Assembly: GCA_020848735.1 (NCBI GenBank)
Contig: JADLHO010000067.1
Span: forward strand, 1 to 54,116
Length of the DNA stretch: 54,116 nt
Direction of reading: 5' to 3'
From: Planctomycetota bacterium
GTDB taxonomy: Bacteria; Planctomycetota; UBA1135; UBA2386
Numbering within the stretch: position 1 is the first letter of the stretch; each line of letters opens with the position of its first letter. The notes under the pieces were generated by a model. The model did not search any database. It saw only the letters and a program-made list of their open reading frames with translations, and was not told where the DNA came from. Shown in pieces: positions 42,969 through 51,383 of this stretch. The position numbers and the translations under genes were made by a program.

Positions 42969-44531
42969 TCAAACCAAGCTCGGCTCCACCGCTCTCGACG
43001 CCGGCTCCGCGGGCTGCGGCGCCATCAATCCGACGCGATCGATGCCGCACGCGACCGCCCGCGCGCGGTAGGCCTCGGCGTCGAGGCGGCCGGCGACGAA
43101 CTCGTGGAGCCAGGTCACCAGCTCCACCCCGTGCGCGCCGCGCCGCGCGGTCATCGGCTCGCCCGGCTCCGTCTCGAACGCGAAGCCGGCATCGACGAGG
43201 GCCGCGAAGCCGGCCTGTCCGAGCGCGGTCGCGGCGATCTCCTCCGCGCTCTCGCCCTGTCCCGGCGGCGGGGACTCGACCCCCAACGCCTCGAGGATGC
43301 GGGGCACGGCCGAGTTCTGCGGCTCGAAGAGCTGCGGCAGATCGGCGAGTGAGACCGGAGCGCAGCGCTCGCGCGGCAACGCGTCGCGCACCGCGCGGAA
43401 GCGCGGCAGCAGGAGTTCGCGCCCGACCGCCGCCCACGCGATCGTGCCGAGCAACCGGAGCTGCGCGTCGCCGGTCGCCGCCTCGAGGAGCGCGAGCTCG
43501 AGCCGCGGGGGATCGTCGAGCAGCACGCTGGCCGGACGCGCATCGGCCGCACGGCCCGCGGGTTCGGTGAAGCCGCCCGCCTCGATCGCACGGACGCGGA
43601 CGCCGAGCGGCGGATGCGTGTCGTCCTCGATCGCCATCGGCCGCTGCATCTCCTGCGCGACGTAGCGCGCGAGCTGGGCCTTCACCCCGGCGCTCGAGAG
43701 GAAGGTCGCGAAGCCGAGCAGCAGCGGCGGGCGGCGACCCGCGTCGAGGACCGGCAGGAACTCCGTGTGGAGGTACTGCTGGAAGGCCGGCACGAGTTCC
43801 GCCGCTGCACGCAGGGCCTCGCACGACGCACGCGGACCGAGCAGACGCGCCGCCACCGCGTCGGCCGCGAGCTCCATGCGCCGGCTCAGGGCATCGGTCA
43901 CGCGGACGTAGAGCCTGCCGAAGATGCGGAACGGCAGGGCGAAGAGGCTCCCCTCGGCGGCGAGCCGCTCGACCGTGCGCTCGAGGGACTCGCGCGTGCG
44001 GAAGGCCCAGCACGCGAGGCGCGAGTGCGCGCCGGCGAAGTGGCCGAACTCGTGCGCGAGCACGACCCGCAGCGCATCGACCGACAACCCGTGCGCGAAG
44101 GGCAGGCCGAGGTAGAGGACGCGCTTCTGGCCGAAGCCGAGCACGCCTCCGAAGTGCGTCACCCCGGCGTTCGCGTCCGCCGTGAGGTAGACCTCGTCCG
44201 GCAGCCGCTCGCCGAGCGAATGCGCGACCTCGTGCACGAGCCGGAACAGGCGCTCCTGCTGCGTCGCGTCGACCGGCGGTCCCGGCGGGAAGAACGGTTC
44301 GTGCCGTGGCCGTGCCGCGGCGAGGAACGCGAGACCGAGCGGCACGCAGAAGGCGATGAGGGTGCTGCGTTGACCCGCGACCTCGAGCTCGGCGTGGAAC
44401 GGCCACAGGATCAGCGCGAGGCCGACACCGAGCACGACGGCGTAGAACGCGATCACGAGCGCCAGCGCGGCCAACGCGTGCCGCGCGAGACTCGACCGAT
44501 CATGGGCAGGGATCTCGCGTGGGTCGGGCAT
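42969..44531 (-). CDS. M48-family membrane metallopeptidase
   Basis: The 520-residue protein has two N-terminal membrane helices (ALAALALVIAFYAVVLGVGLALILW and STLIAFCVPLGLAFLAAA). The M48 zinc motif HEFGH (LAHEFGHFAGAH) lies near residue 160, and the third ligand glutamate is in SRRMELAADAVAARLLG near residue 217. VYLTADANAGVTHFGG...RVLYLGLPFAHGL is the usual strand preceding it. DDTHPPLGVRVRAIE is the typical M48 ending, followed by about 190 extra residues. It probably serves in membrane-protein quality control. The ATG start precedes the first helix. Confidence 0.92.
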   Translation of the reverse strand: MPDPREIPAHDRSSLARHALAALALVIAFYAVVLGVGLALILWPFHAELEVAGQRSTLIAFCVPLGLAFLAAARPRHEPFFPPGPPVDATQQERLFRLVHEVAHSLGERLPDEVYLTADANAGVTHFGGVLGFGQKRVLYLGLPFAHGLSVDALRVVLAHEFGHFAGAHSRLACWAFRTRESLERTVERLAAEGSLFALPFRIFGRLYVRVTDALSRRMELAADAVAARLLGPRASCEALRAAAELVPAFQQYLHTEFLPVLDAGRRPPLLLGFATFLSSAGVKAQLARYVAQEMQRPMAIEDDTHPPLGVRVRAIEAGGFTEPAGRAADARPASVLLDDPPRLELALLEAATGDAQLRLLGTIAWAAVGRELLLPRFRAVRDALPRERCAPVSLADLPQLFEPQNSAVPRILEALGVESPPPGQGESAEEIAATALGQAGFAALVDAGFAFETEPGEPMTARRGAHGVELVTWLHEFVAGRLDAEAYRARAVACGIDRVGLMAPQPAEPASRAVEPSLV

Positions 44532-44640
44532 ACGGGGCTCCGGCGCTGGGCCGCATCGTCCATCGACGACGACGGCGACCGAGACCCAGCCCCAACGCGA
44601 CGCTCCGGTGGGATCGCCCCCTGGCGCGCCGCGGCGCGGG

Positions 44641-45222
44641 CTACAGATGCTCGGCCAGCTCCGCGAGCGCGCGGTGCAGCATCACGCGAACCGCGCCTTC
44701 CGACTTGCCGAGTTCCTTGCCGATCTGCGCGTGCGAGAGCCCCATCAACCGCGCCATGAGCACGACCTCCTGCTTCTCGGGCGCGAGCTGGCCGAAGGCC
44801 CCCTCGACCCGTTCGAGCTCCTCGCGCGCGATGGCCTGCTCGCTCGGCGAGTAGATCGCGCGGTAGCCGGCGAGCGCCTCGTCGTCCTCGCCGTGCGCGT
44901 CGATCGCCGCCTCGTGCTTCGCGTGCCGCTTGTCGGCGTTCCAGTGCTCGCAGCGGTCGGCGATCTTGCGCATGGCGGTGGTGAAGAGCCACTTGCGGAA
45001 CTCCGGCTCGCCGCCGAAGCGGAAGCGCGCCGCGTTCTCCAGCACGTCGCGGCACACCGACTGCGCGAGATCGGAGCACGACTCCTTCGCGAGCAGCATC
45101 GCGCCGGCCTTCAGGCGCACGAAGGCGCGGAGTGCCGGGAGATGCTGCGCGAGCAGGGTCTCCACCGCCGCGGCATCGCCCTGCGAGGCGCGTTGGAGCA
45201 GTCCGGGAAGGTCTTCCGTCAT
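44641..45222 (-). CDS. ECF-type RNA polymerase sigma factor
   Basis: The 193-residue protein has sigma region 2 (LLAQHLPALRAFVRLKAGAMLLAKESCSDLAQSVCRDVLENAARFRFGGEPEFRKWLFTTAMRKIADRCEHW) and region 4 (LAPEKQEVVLMARLMGLSHAQIGKELGKSEGAVRVMLHRALAEL). The ATG at 45222 starts MTEDLPGLL. It is divergent from a large Ser/Thr kinase gene 64 bases away. ECF factors linked to Ser/Thr kinases are typical of Planctomycetota and are thought to be controlled by the kinase instead of by an anti-sigma factor; none is encoded beside it here. Confidence 0.93.
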   Translation of the reverse strand: MTEDLPGLLQRASQGDAAAVETLLAQHLPALRAFVRLKAGAMLLAKESCSDLAQSVCRDVLENAARFRFGGEPEFRKWLFTTAMRKIADRCEHWNADKRHAKHEAAIDAHGEDDEALAGYRAIYSPSEQAIAREELERVEGAFGQLAPEKQEVVLMARLMGLSHAQIGKELGKSEGAVRVMLHRALAELAEHL

Positions 45223-45286
45223 CGCGGGCAAGGTAGCATTCCGACGCGCGCTCGCGAGGTGTCTGCGCAGCGCCGAGATCCACGCC

Positions 45287-48169
45287 GTGCCCGCACCGAA
45301 CGAGCCGCAAGAGCCCCGCGAACCCGACGCCAAGGACCGATCCGAGCAGCTCCGCCGCCTGCTCGAGGCCTGCATCGAGCGGATCGCGCTCGACGGTCCC
45401 GGCGCGGAAGACGCCGTGCTGGCGCAGCATCCGGAGGATGCGCGGCTCGTGCGCGAGCGTCTCGCCAAGCTGCGGCAGGCGGGCTTGCTCGACACCGCCG
45501 GTTCGACGACCGACGGCATCCCCCAGCGCCTCGGGGAGTTCCGGCTCATCCGTCGCCTCGGTGCCGGCGGCATGGGCGTCGTGTACCTCGCGGAGCAGGA
45601 GTCGCTGCGGCGCGAGGTCGCGCTGAAGCTCGTGCGTCCCGAGCAGCTCCTGTTCCCCGGCGCAAGGGAGCGCTTCCGGCGAGAGGTCGAGACGATCGCG
45701 CGATTGTCCGATCCCGGGATCGTCCCCATCTACCAGGTCGGCGAGGACCAGGGCGTCCCGTTCTTCGCGATGGCGGTCGTGCCCGGCCTCACGCTCGCGG
45801 AGCTGCTGCACGAACTCCAGGAGCTGCCCGACACCGCGCTCGAGGGGCGCAGCGCGGCCACGGCCATCGCGGCGCGGCGCGGCGAGAACCTGCCCGAACG
45901 CCTGCCCGAGCTGTTCCTGGGCAGCTGGTCGCAGTTCGCGGCGCGGCTCGTGCGCGCGATGGCGGACGCGGTGGCACATGCCCATGAGCGCGGCGTCGTG
46001 CATCGCGACCTCAAGCCCTCGAACGCGATGGTCACGCTGGATGGGCGCGTCGTGCTCCTCGACTTCGGCCTCGCGGCCGCGCAGGGCACCGAGCGCATCA
46101 CGCGCAGCGGCGCCGCGATCGGCACGCTGCACTACATGGCTCCGGAACAGCTCGCCGGTGCTGCGGTCGACGAGCGCACCGACGTGCACGCGCTCGGCGT
46201 GACCCTCCACGAGCTCCTCGCGCGCAGGCCGGCCTTCGACGGCGAGACCGCCGAAAGCGTGCGCAGCGCGATCCTCGCCGGTGCGGCGCCGGCGATCCGC
46301 ACGATCAACCGCAGCGTGCCGCGCGATCTCGAGACCATCTGCCGCCGCGCGATGGACCTCGAACCCGCGCGGCGCTATCCGACGGCCGACGCACTCGCGG
46401 CCGATCTCCAGCGCTTCCTCGAGCATCGCCCCATCGAGGCGCGGCGCGCGGGACCGTGGCTGCGCACGCGGCGCTGGATGCGGCGCCACCCGGCGATCGC
46501 CGCGGCGCTCGCCTCGGTGCCGCTGCTCGCCCTCACCGCGGCGGTCGTCGTCGATCGCGTGCGCCTCGAGTTCTCGAGCGAGCTCGTCACCGCGCGCCGG
46601 GAGTCGGCGCGCGTCGAATCGCTGGCGGAGTCGACCCTGCGCAATGCGCTCGCCGCGATCGACCGGCTGCGCGCGCACGGCCGCGCCCCGGTGCTCGCGC
46701 GCACGCCGGGGCTCGACGACCTGCGTCGCCAGCAGCTCGAGGAGGCGGTCGCGCTGCTGCACAGCCTGCGCGAGCAGCACGAGGATCGCCGCGACATCCG
46801 CCGCGGCTACGCCGCCGGCCTGAGCGAACTGGCCCAGCTCTGTCGCGTGCTCGGCGAGTCCGGGCGCGCGGGCAGCCTGCTCGACGCCGCCGAGCGGGAG
46901 CTGAGCGCGCTGCTCGCGATCGAGCCGAGCGACGGACTCGTCGCGGAGCTGGCCGCCGTGCAGGTCGTGCGCGGCACCGTGCGTCGCGAACTCGGCCGGC
47001 TCGACGAAGCCCGCGCCGCGTGGACCGCCGCGATCGCGGCACTCGAACCGCTCGCGGCCGCACCGGGAGCCTCGCCCGAGCTGCTCCAGACCCTCTCCGC
47101 CGCGCTCGGCAACCGCGGCGTCGCGGCGCATGCAGAGCGTGAGCTCGCGGCGGCCGAGGCCGATCTCCGCCGCGCGCTCGCCATCGACGAGCGGGTCCTT
47201 TCGGTCAAGGAGCCCGACGGCCTCCGGCTCGGGCAGCTCCGCATCCGCGCCAATCTCTGCACGCTGCTCCTCGCGCAAGGCCGCGCCGCCGACGCACTGG
47301 TCGCGGCGAACGAGCTCATCGACGCCGCCACCCGCCTGCACGATGCCGACCCCGGCAATCCCGAGCTGCGCCGCGAACTCGCCCGCGCGCGCGCGGCGTT
47401 CGCCAAGGTGCTGGGCGCGCTCGGCCGGAACGACGAGGCCGAGCGCGAGATCGCGGCCTCGCTCGCGCTCTTCGCCCGCCTCAGCAGCGAGTTCGCCGAC
47501 CGGGTCGAGTACTGCTGGGAACACGACATGGCGGAGTTCGCCGCCGCCCGCACCGCATTGGAGCGCGGCGACGAGGCCGCCGCCGAAGCGCACCTGCGCC
47601 GCGCCGTCTCGCTCCACGAGTCCTTCCTCGAGCGGGCGCCCGCGCGCGCCGAGACCCGACGTGAACTCGCGACGATGCTCGGCATGCTCGCCGACCTGCG
47701 CGAGCGCGCGCCCGACGGAATCGCCGAGGCCGAGGCGCTCCTCGCGCGCGCGCTCCAGCTCTACGAGGCCCTGCTCGCCTCGCCGCAGACCGAGGCGATC
47801 GACCGCGTGCAGCACGCGCTCGTCCTCTACAACCGCGCCGTGTCGCGGCGCCGGCGCGCCGAGTTCGCCGGCATGCGCGAGGACTGCGCCGCGTGTGCGC
47901 CCGTCCTCGCGGAACTCTGGCGCGCCGCCGGCGCGGCGGAGAACGCGCCCTTCGCACCGCAGCCGACGACCGTGTTCCAGGCGCACCGCATGCTCGCGGA
48001 AGGACACGCGGAGGCGAACGACCCCGCCGCCGCCGTGGCCGCGCTCGCCGCGCTCGTGGAACTCGGACTCGTCACCCGCGAACAGCTCGTGGCCCTGGGC
48101 GATGCGCTCCATCTCGCGACGCGAAGGGACTTCGAATCCCTGCTGTCGCACAAGGACCTGCGCGAGTGA
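45287..48169 (+). CDS. Membrane-anchored Ser/Thr protein kinase with C-terminal TPR repeats
   Basis: The 960-residue protein starts at GTG 45287. Residues 84-380 form a Hanks-type kinase: glycine loop LGAGGMGVVYLAEQ, VALKLV lysine, VVHRDLKPSNAMV (catalytic Asp near 241), DFGLAAAQG near 259, and GTLHYMAPEQL. A 40-residue insertion after the hinge (LLHELQELPDTALEGRSAATAIAARRGENLPERLPELFLGSW) is common in planctomycete kinases. A membrane helix follows near 401-420 (AIAAALASVPLLALTAAVVV). Residues 430-960 are TPR-like helical repeats. Divergent from an ECF sigma gene, its probable target. Ligand of the outer repeats unknown. Confidence 0.93.
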   Translation: MPAPNEPQEPREPDAKDRSEQLRRLLEACIERIALDGPGAEDAVLAQHPEDARLVRERLAKLRQAGLLDTAGSTTDGIPQRLGEFRLIRRLGAGGMGVVYLAEQESLRREVALKLVRPEQLLFPGARERFRREVETIARLSDPGIVPIYQVGEDQGVPFFAMAVVPGLTLAELLHELQELPDTALEGRSAATAIAARRGENLPERLPELFLGSWSQFAARLVRAMADAVAHAHERGVVHRDLKPSNAMVTLDGRVVLLDFGLAAAQGTERITRSGAAIGTLHYMAPEQLAGAAVDERTDVHALGVTLHELLARRPAFDGETAESVRSAILAGAAPAIRTINRSVPRDLETICRRAMDLEPARRYPTADALAADLQRFLEHRPIEARRAGPWLRTRRWMRRHPAIAAALASVPLLALTAAVVVDRVRLEFSSELVTARRESARVESLAESTLRNALAAIDRLRAHGRAPVLARTPGLDDLRRQQLEEAVALLHSLREQHEDRRDIRRGYAAGLSELAQLCRVLGESGRAGSLLDAAERELSALLAIEPSDGLVAELAAVQVVRGTVRRELGRLDEARAAWTAAIAALEPLAAAPGASPELLQTLSAALGNRGVAAHAERELAAAEADLRRALAIDERVLSVKEPDGLRLGQLRIRANLCTLLLAQGRAADALVAANELIDAATRLHDADPGNPELRRELARARAAFAKVLGALGRNDEAEREIAASLALFARLSSEFADRVEYCWEHDMAEFAAARTALERGDEAAAEAHLRRAVSLHESFLERAPARAETRRELATMLGMLADLRERAPDGIAEAEALLARALQLYEALLASPQTEAIDRVQHALVLYNRAVSRRRRAEFAGMREDCAACAPVLAELWRAAGAAENAPFAPQPTTVFQAHRMLAEGHAEANDPAAAVAALAALVELGLVTREQLVALGDALHLATRRDFESLLSHKDLRE

Positions 48170-48308
48170 TGCCGCCGCACGAGCGCGCCGTTGCGCGCGC
48201 ACGCGCGACGCGGTCTCCTCCGCGCCTCTGAGCTCATCCCGACAGACCCCGTCGACCCTCTGGTCCGCACCGGACGGGCCGCCGCTGCCTCCGGACGCGA
48301 TCCCGCTC

Positions 48309-49343
48309 GTGCGCCGCGAGGTCGACCACGGCGCCGTCTCGCCCAAGGTCGCCGAACGCAGGTTCCCCGACCCCATCGAACAACGGACCCGCTGGGCGGC
48401 CGCCGAGGCGATCCTGCTGCCGGGGCTCGTGCAGGACCTGGTCCTCGCGCAGCGCCGCGCGATCACCGCGACCCTGCGCATGTTCGATCGCCTGCGCGAG
48501 GAGGGCGAGTTCCTCGACGAACTCGATGCGCGTCTCGCCGACGACGAGTTCTTCCGCTACGCGGGCAGCACCGTCGACCGCAGCGACGAACGTGAGATCG
48601 AGCGGGTCTTCATCGACGTGCCCGGCGAGAGCACGCGCGGCGACGAGCCCAAGCGCCGGCGCATCAAGGACCTCACGGTGCGGCTCTCGTGGATCGCGCA
48701 CGACGAGCGGGACGCCTCGCTGCGCATCCGCTTCTCCTTCGGCCACGACGCCACGCGCGACTGGCTCGAACCCGATCTCCGCGCGGCGTGGTCGGATCGC
48801 CTCGGTGCGGTCACGTTCGAGGAGCACGCGGCCCTGCGCGCCGCTCTCGCGCGCCACGACGTTCCCGGCGCGCTCCTCGCCGCGCCGCACCGCCTCTCCG
48901 AGCTGATCGTCTACAACAATGCGCCGGGGGGCGGCGCGGTGTTCCATCACGACGCCGATCCCGGCCAGCGCGGGGTCGTCTATGCGCAGCTCGACGGTCG
49001 CACCGTCTGGCTCGCGCTCCCGCGGCGCGCGCTCGCCGAGCTCGCGGCCGCGCATTCGGCGTTCCCCGCGGACGAGGTCTTCGCGCGCATGCTCGCACAC
49101 GACGATCGCGCGATCTGGGAGCTGCTCAACGTCACGCCGGCGCTCACGGGCGCGATCGCCGCGCAGGGCGCGCTCTTCGTGCTCGAACCCGGCGACGTGC
49201 TGCTCCTGCCGAGCCACGACGAGGAGCGCTGTTGCTGGCACTCGGTGTTCGGCGTCGGCCGCGCTCCGAGCCTCGCCCACAGCCTCGCGATCTTCGACGC
49301 GCTGCCGGACACGCTGCGCGACCCGCGGCTCGAGTCCGCGTGA
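48309..49343 (+). CDS. Possible JmjC/cupin-fold Fe(II) oxygenase-like protein
   Basis: The C-terminal half has the pattern VYNNAPGGGAVFHHDADPGQRGVVYAQLDGRTVWLALPR ... GALFVLEPGDVLLLPSHDEERCCWHSVFGVG. HHD (H-x-D) near residue 212 and the histidine in CWHSVFG near residue 311 could form the facial triad of a JmjC/cupin_8-type Fe(II)/2-oxoglutarate oxygenase. The N-terminal half is charged and helical. The start is uncertain: GTG 48309 gives 344 residues, but coding-like sequence extends upstream with no ATG or GTG until 48102, inside the kinase gene. CTG 48229 is another candidate. Family assignment is tentative. Confidence 0.55.
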   Translation: MRREVDHGAVSPKVAERRFPDPIEQRTRWAAAEAILLPGLVQDLVLAQRRAITATLRMFDRLREEGEFLDELDARLADDEFFRYAGSTVDRSDEREIERVFIDVPGESTRGDEPKRRRIKDLTVRLSWIAHDERDASLRIRFSFGHDATRDWLEPDLRAAWSDRLGAVTFEEHAALRAALARHDVPGALLAAPHRLSELIVYNNAPGGGAVFHHDADPGQRGVVYAQLDGRTVWLALPRRALAELAAAHSAFPADEVFARMLAHDDRAIWELLNVTPALTGAIAAQGALFVLEPGDVLLLPSHDEERCCWHSVFGVGRAPSLAHSLAIFDALPDTLRDPRLESA

Positions 49344-49344
49344 T

Positions 49345-49360
49345 CGCCGGGCGCCCGGCG
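49345..49360. terminator. Perfect 16-bp palindrome between convergent stops (possible bidirectional terminator)
   Basis: CGCCGGGCGCCCGGCG is fully self-complementary and can fold as a six-bp stem with a GCGC loop on either strand. It begins one base after the stop at 49343 and ends four bases before the convergent stop at 49365. No U-tract is present, so termination is inferred from position. Confidence 0.5.
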
Positions 49361-49364
49361 TCGC

Positions 49365-49898
49365 TCACCGGCGCGCCTGCTCCGCGCCGTCCGGTCCGAG
49401 GATGCGAGGCTCACCGAGGTCCGGTTGCGGATGCATCGCATAGCTCTGCGGGTCGTCGCGCCCGAGGTCCTTGCGGAACACGCTGCGCGTCGTCGTCCAG
49501 GTGCCGTCGGCGTGCACGTACCAATCCGCGTCCTGCATGCGGTCGACGCGCACGACCCGCGCATAGGGACGCTCGGGGTTCCATGAGGACTTGGGGGCTC
49601 CGCGCACGCCATTGAGGGCCGGCAGCCAGGAGCCGTCGGGCATCTCGACGTAGCGCGGGCGATCCTCCGCCGAGGGTGCCGTGCGGAGCATGCCGAACTC
49701 GGGACCGGCGGAAGTCGCCGCGGCGCTCGGCGGAGAACCGATCCGCGCCTCGGCCGCGCCTCCGCCCGACTCGACTCGCGCATTCCGGTCCTCGGGCGTC
49801 GGCAGGGGCGACGTGTCGTCGTCTTGTCCGCCCCGCGCGAGGAACCACGCGAACGCCGCGATCGCGGCGACGAGAACGAACACGAGGATCAGTTTCAT
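49365..49898 (-). CDS. N-terminally anchored hypothetical protein
   Basis: The 177-residue protein begins MKLILVFVLVAAIAAFAWFLARGG, a membrane anchor or signal. A low-complexity Pro/Ser/Ala region follows, then a compact C-terminal part (RPRYVEMPDGSWLPALNGVRGAPKSSWNPERPYARVVRVDRMQDADWYVHADGTWTTTRSVFRKDLGRDD) that repeats a WYVHADGTW / VEMPDGSWLP-like motif, perhaps two copies of a small beta unit. I do not recognise the family. It converges with the preceding gene at a palindrome. Confidence 0.72.
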   Translation of the reverse strand: MKLILVFVLVAAIAAFAWFLARGGQDDDTSPLPTPEDRNARVESGGGAAEARIGSPPSAAATSAGPEFGMLRTAPSAEDRPRYVEMPDGSWLPALNGVRGAPKSSWNPERPYARVVRVDRMQDADWYVHADGTWTTTRSVFRKDLGRDDPQSYAMHPQPDLGEPRILGPDGAEQARR

Positions 49899-50187
49899 GA
49901 GCGACTTGCACCCGGCAACGCGTGGACTCCGACAGTCCCACGCCGCGGCGTGCGCGAAGCCTAGCGAGAGCGCGCCGCTCGAGCGCGGCGGGATTGGATC
50001 GCTCCGGATGCGTCCTGCCGCTCCGGTCGATGCGGCAGCGAGTATGGGCCGCGCACCTGCAACCCGCAATTCGTCGAGAAGCGAGCCCTGGGCCCTTGCC
50101 GAATCCGCCGCAGCCACCGACCCTGCGTTCATTGCGGCGCTGACCCGTCCACCTTGGCGCGTCGCACTCACCATCTCGACGATCACC
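49899..50187. other. Largest intergenic region in the window
   Basis: This 289-base gap separates divergent starts (49898 and 50188) and should hold promoters for both genes. CACGCCGCGGCGTG at 49939-49952 is a perfect 14-bp palindrome. I see no convincing -35/-10 pair and no RNA gene. Open frames here look like GC-driven artefacts. Confidence 0.45.
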
Positions 50188-51267
50188 ATGAACACCAAGT
50201 CCGTACTCGCCAGTCTCGCATTGGCACTCCCTGCTCTCGCCCAGAACGACATGGGCATCGAGGTCGGCGGCGGCGCCACGACCTGGATCACCCGTACCTC
50301 GACCACCGCGCAGAGCGCCTGCGTCAGCCGCTACGACCTCTCCGACTACGCCGCGATGGGCTTCAATGCCAGCACCCCCGGCGTGCACGTCACCGGCGTC
50401 TCCTGCTACTTCTACGACTTCGAGAACGCCGGCACCGAGAGCTTCACGATGGTGATGGCCGCCGGTGCTCCCGCCGCGAACGTTCCGACCTGGAGCAGCA
50501 TGGTGACCGTCAGCGCGGCGATCACCGCTCCGACCGCGCCCGGCGGCTTCGAGGTGCGCGTCAACTTCGCCGGCCCGGTGGTGGTCACCGGCAGCGACGT
50601 GTATGTCGGCTGCGACATCGCCGCCCGTCCCGTGACCGAGACGAACGGGCTCTGGTTCTACACCGTGCGCGGCACGAACAACACGCCCTGCGACCTCGGC
50701 GGCCCGGCGCTCGACATCAGCACGACCACGGCCGACACCTACACGCACGGCACGCTGGACTACGCGACCAATCTGCAGTTCGCGAAGCGTTACCTGCTCT
50801 GCGACCTCAACGTGCTCGGCGCCGGCGGCATGGCCACGACGATCACGAACCAGACCACGATGACGAGCAGCGCGACGCCCCCCGGCATCGCGGGCTTCTA
50901 CTCCGGTCTCCACCCGGACGTGAACGGCTTCAACGTCGGCCGCGTCGACAACCCGGGCTACCGCTACGTCGACAGCACGATGGCGACGATGCCGGTGCTC
51001 TTCTTCATCAGCTTCACCGGCTTCAACCCGACGCCGATCCCGCTCTCCTTCGTGTTCCCGGGCTCGACGGGCTCGTGGTGTCTCAACGACGGCGTCTTCC
51101 TCGGCACGGTCGCCGCGGACGTCAATGGCGTGGCCTTCCTGAACCTCGCGCTCGACGCCGCGGCCCGCGCCGCGATGGGCGGCAGCGGTCTCGCCGCGCA
51201 GATGTACGCCGTCGGCTTCGACGGCACGCGCCTCTCCGGCGCGCCCTGCGCGAACGTCGTCTACTGA
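50188..51267 (+). CDS. Secreted hypothetical protein with conserved C-terminal domain (first tandem paralog)
   Basis: The 359-residue protein starts MNTKSVLASLALALPALAQNDMGIEVGGG, a signal peptide ending before QND. The middle is Thr/Ser/Ala-rich beta structure (VSRYDLSDYAAMGFNASTPGVHVTGVSCYFYDFENAGTESFTM). The last 100 residues carry a conserved unit: VLFFISFTGFNPTPIPLSFVFPGSTGSWCLNDGVFL...VAFLNLALDAAARAAMGGSGLAAQMYAVGFDG...GAPCANVVY. Codon use is richer in Thr and Asn codons than the neighbours. The next gene is a paralog with an almost identical 3' end. Predicted extracellular or outer-surface protein; function unknown. Confidence 0.85.
   Translation: MNTKSVLASLALALPALAQNDMGIEVGGGATTWITRTSTTAQSACVSRYDLSDYAAMGFNASTPGVHVTGVSCYFYDFENAGTESFTMVMAAGAPAANVPTWSSMVTVSAAITAPTAPGGFEVRVNFAGPVVVTGSDVYVGCDIAARPVTETNGLWFYTVRGTNNTPCDLGGPALDISTTTADTYTHGTLDYATNLQFAKRYLLCDLNVLGAGGMATTITNQTTMTSSATPPGIAGFYSGLHPDVNGFNVGRVDNPGYRYVDSTMATMPVLFFISFTGFNPTPIPLSFVFPGSTGSWCLNDGVFLGTVAADVNGVAFLNLALDAAARAAMGGSGLAAQMYAVGFDGTRLSGAPCANVVY
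51130..51267 (+). repeat. Near-identical 138-bp 3' segment, copy 1
   Basis: The last 138 bases of the first secreted paralog match the last 138 bases of the second (52356-52493) with four differences by eye, although the rest of the genes has diverged considerably. It encodes VAFLNLALD...CANVVY. Confidence 0.85.
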
Positions 51268-51348
51268 GCTGCGGGTCGCCCGCGACTGCGGGGCGGACTC
51301 CGAAATCGCGAGACGGATCGGCGCGCGTCGTGCGCGGGCTCCGGAGAA

Positions 51349-51375
51349 GGGTGCCGCGGCGAGGCCGCGGCACCC
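51349..51375 (+). promoter_or_regulatory. Strong hairpin just upstream of the second paralog
   Basis: GGGTGCCGCGGC at 51349-51360 and GCCGCGGCACCC at 51364-51375 form a perfect 12-bp GC stem with a three-base GAG loop. It ends eight bases before the ATG at 51384 and 82 bases after the previous stop. No U-tract follows. It could attenuate transcription, stop ribosome access, or mark a processing site between the paralogs. Confidence 0.65.
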
Positions 51376-51383
51376 GCCCCGAG

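Noticed and set aside
44453..48481. A minus-strand open frame of about 1340 codons
   Set aside because: It is antisense to the Ser/Thr kinase and the composition is that of a GC-driven shadow; the kinase frame carries all expected motifs.
49922..50143. A 73-codon plus-strand frame in the largest intergenic gap
   Set aside because: No ribosome-binding site, Arg/Ser/Pro-rich artefact-like composition, and it covers the region expected to hold divergent promoters.
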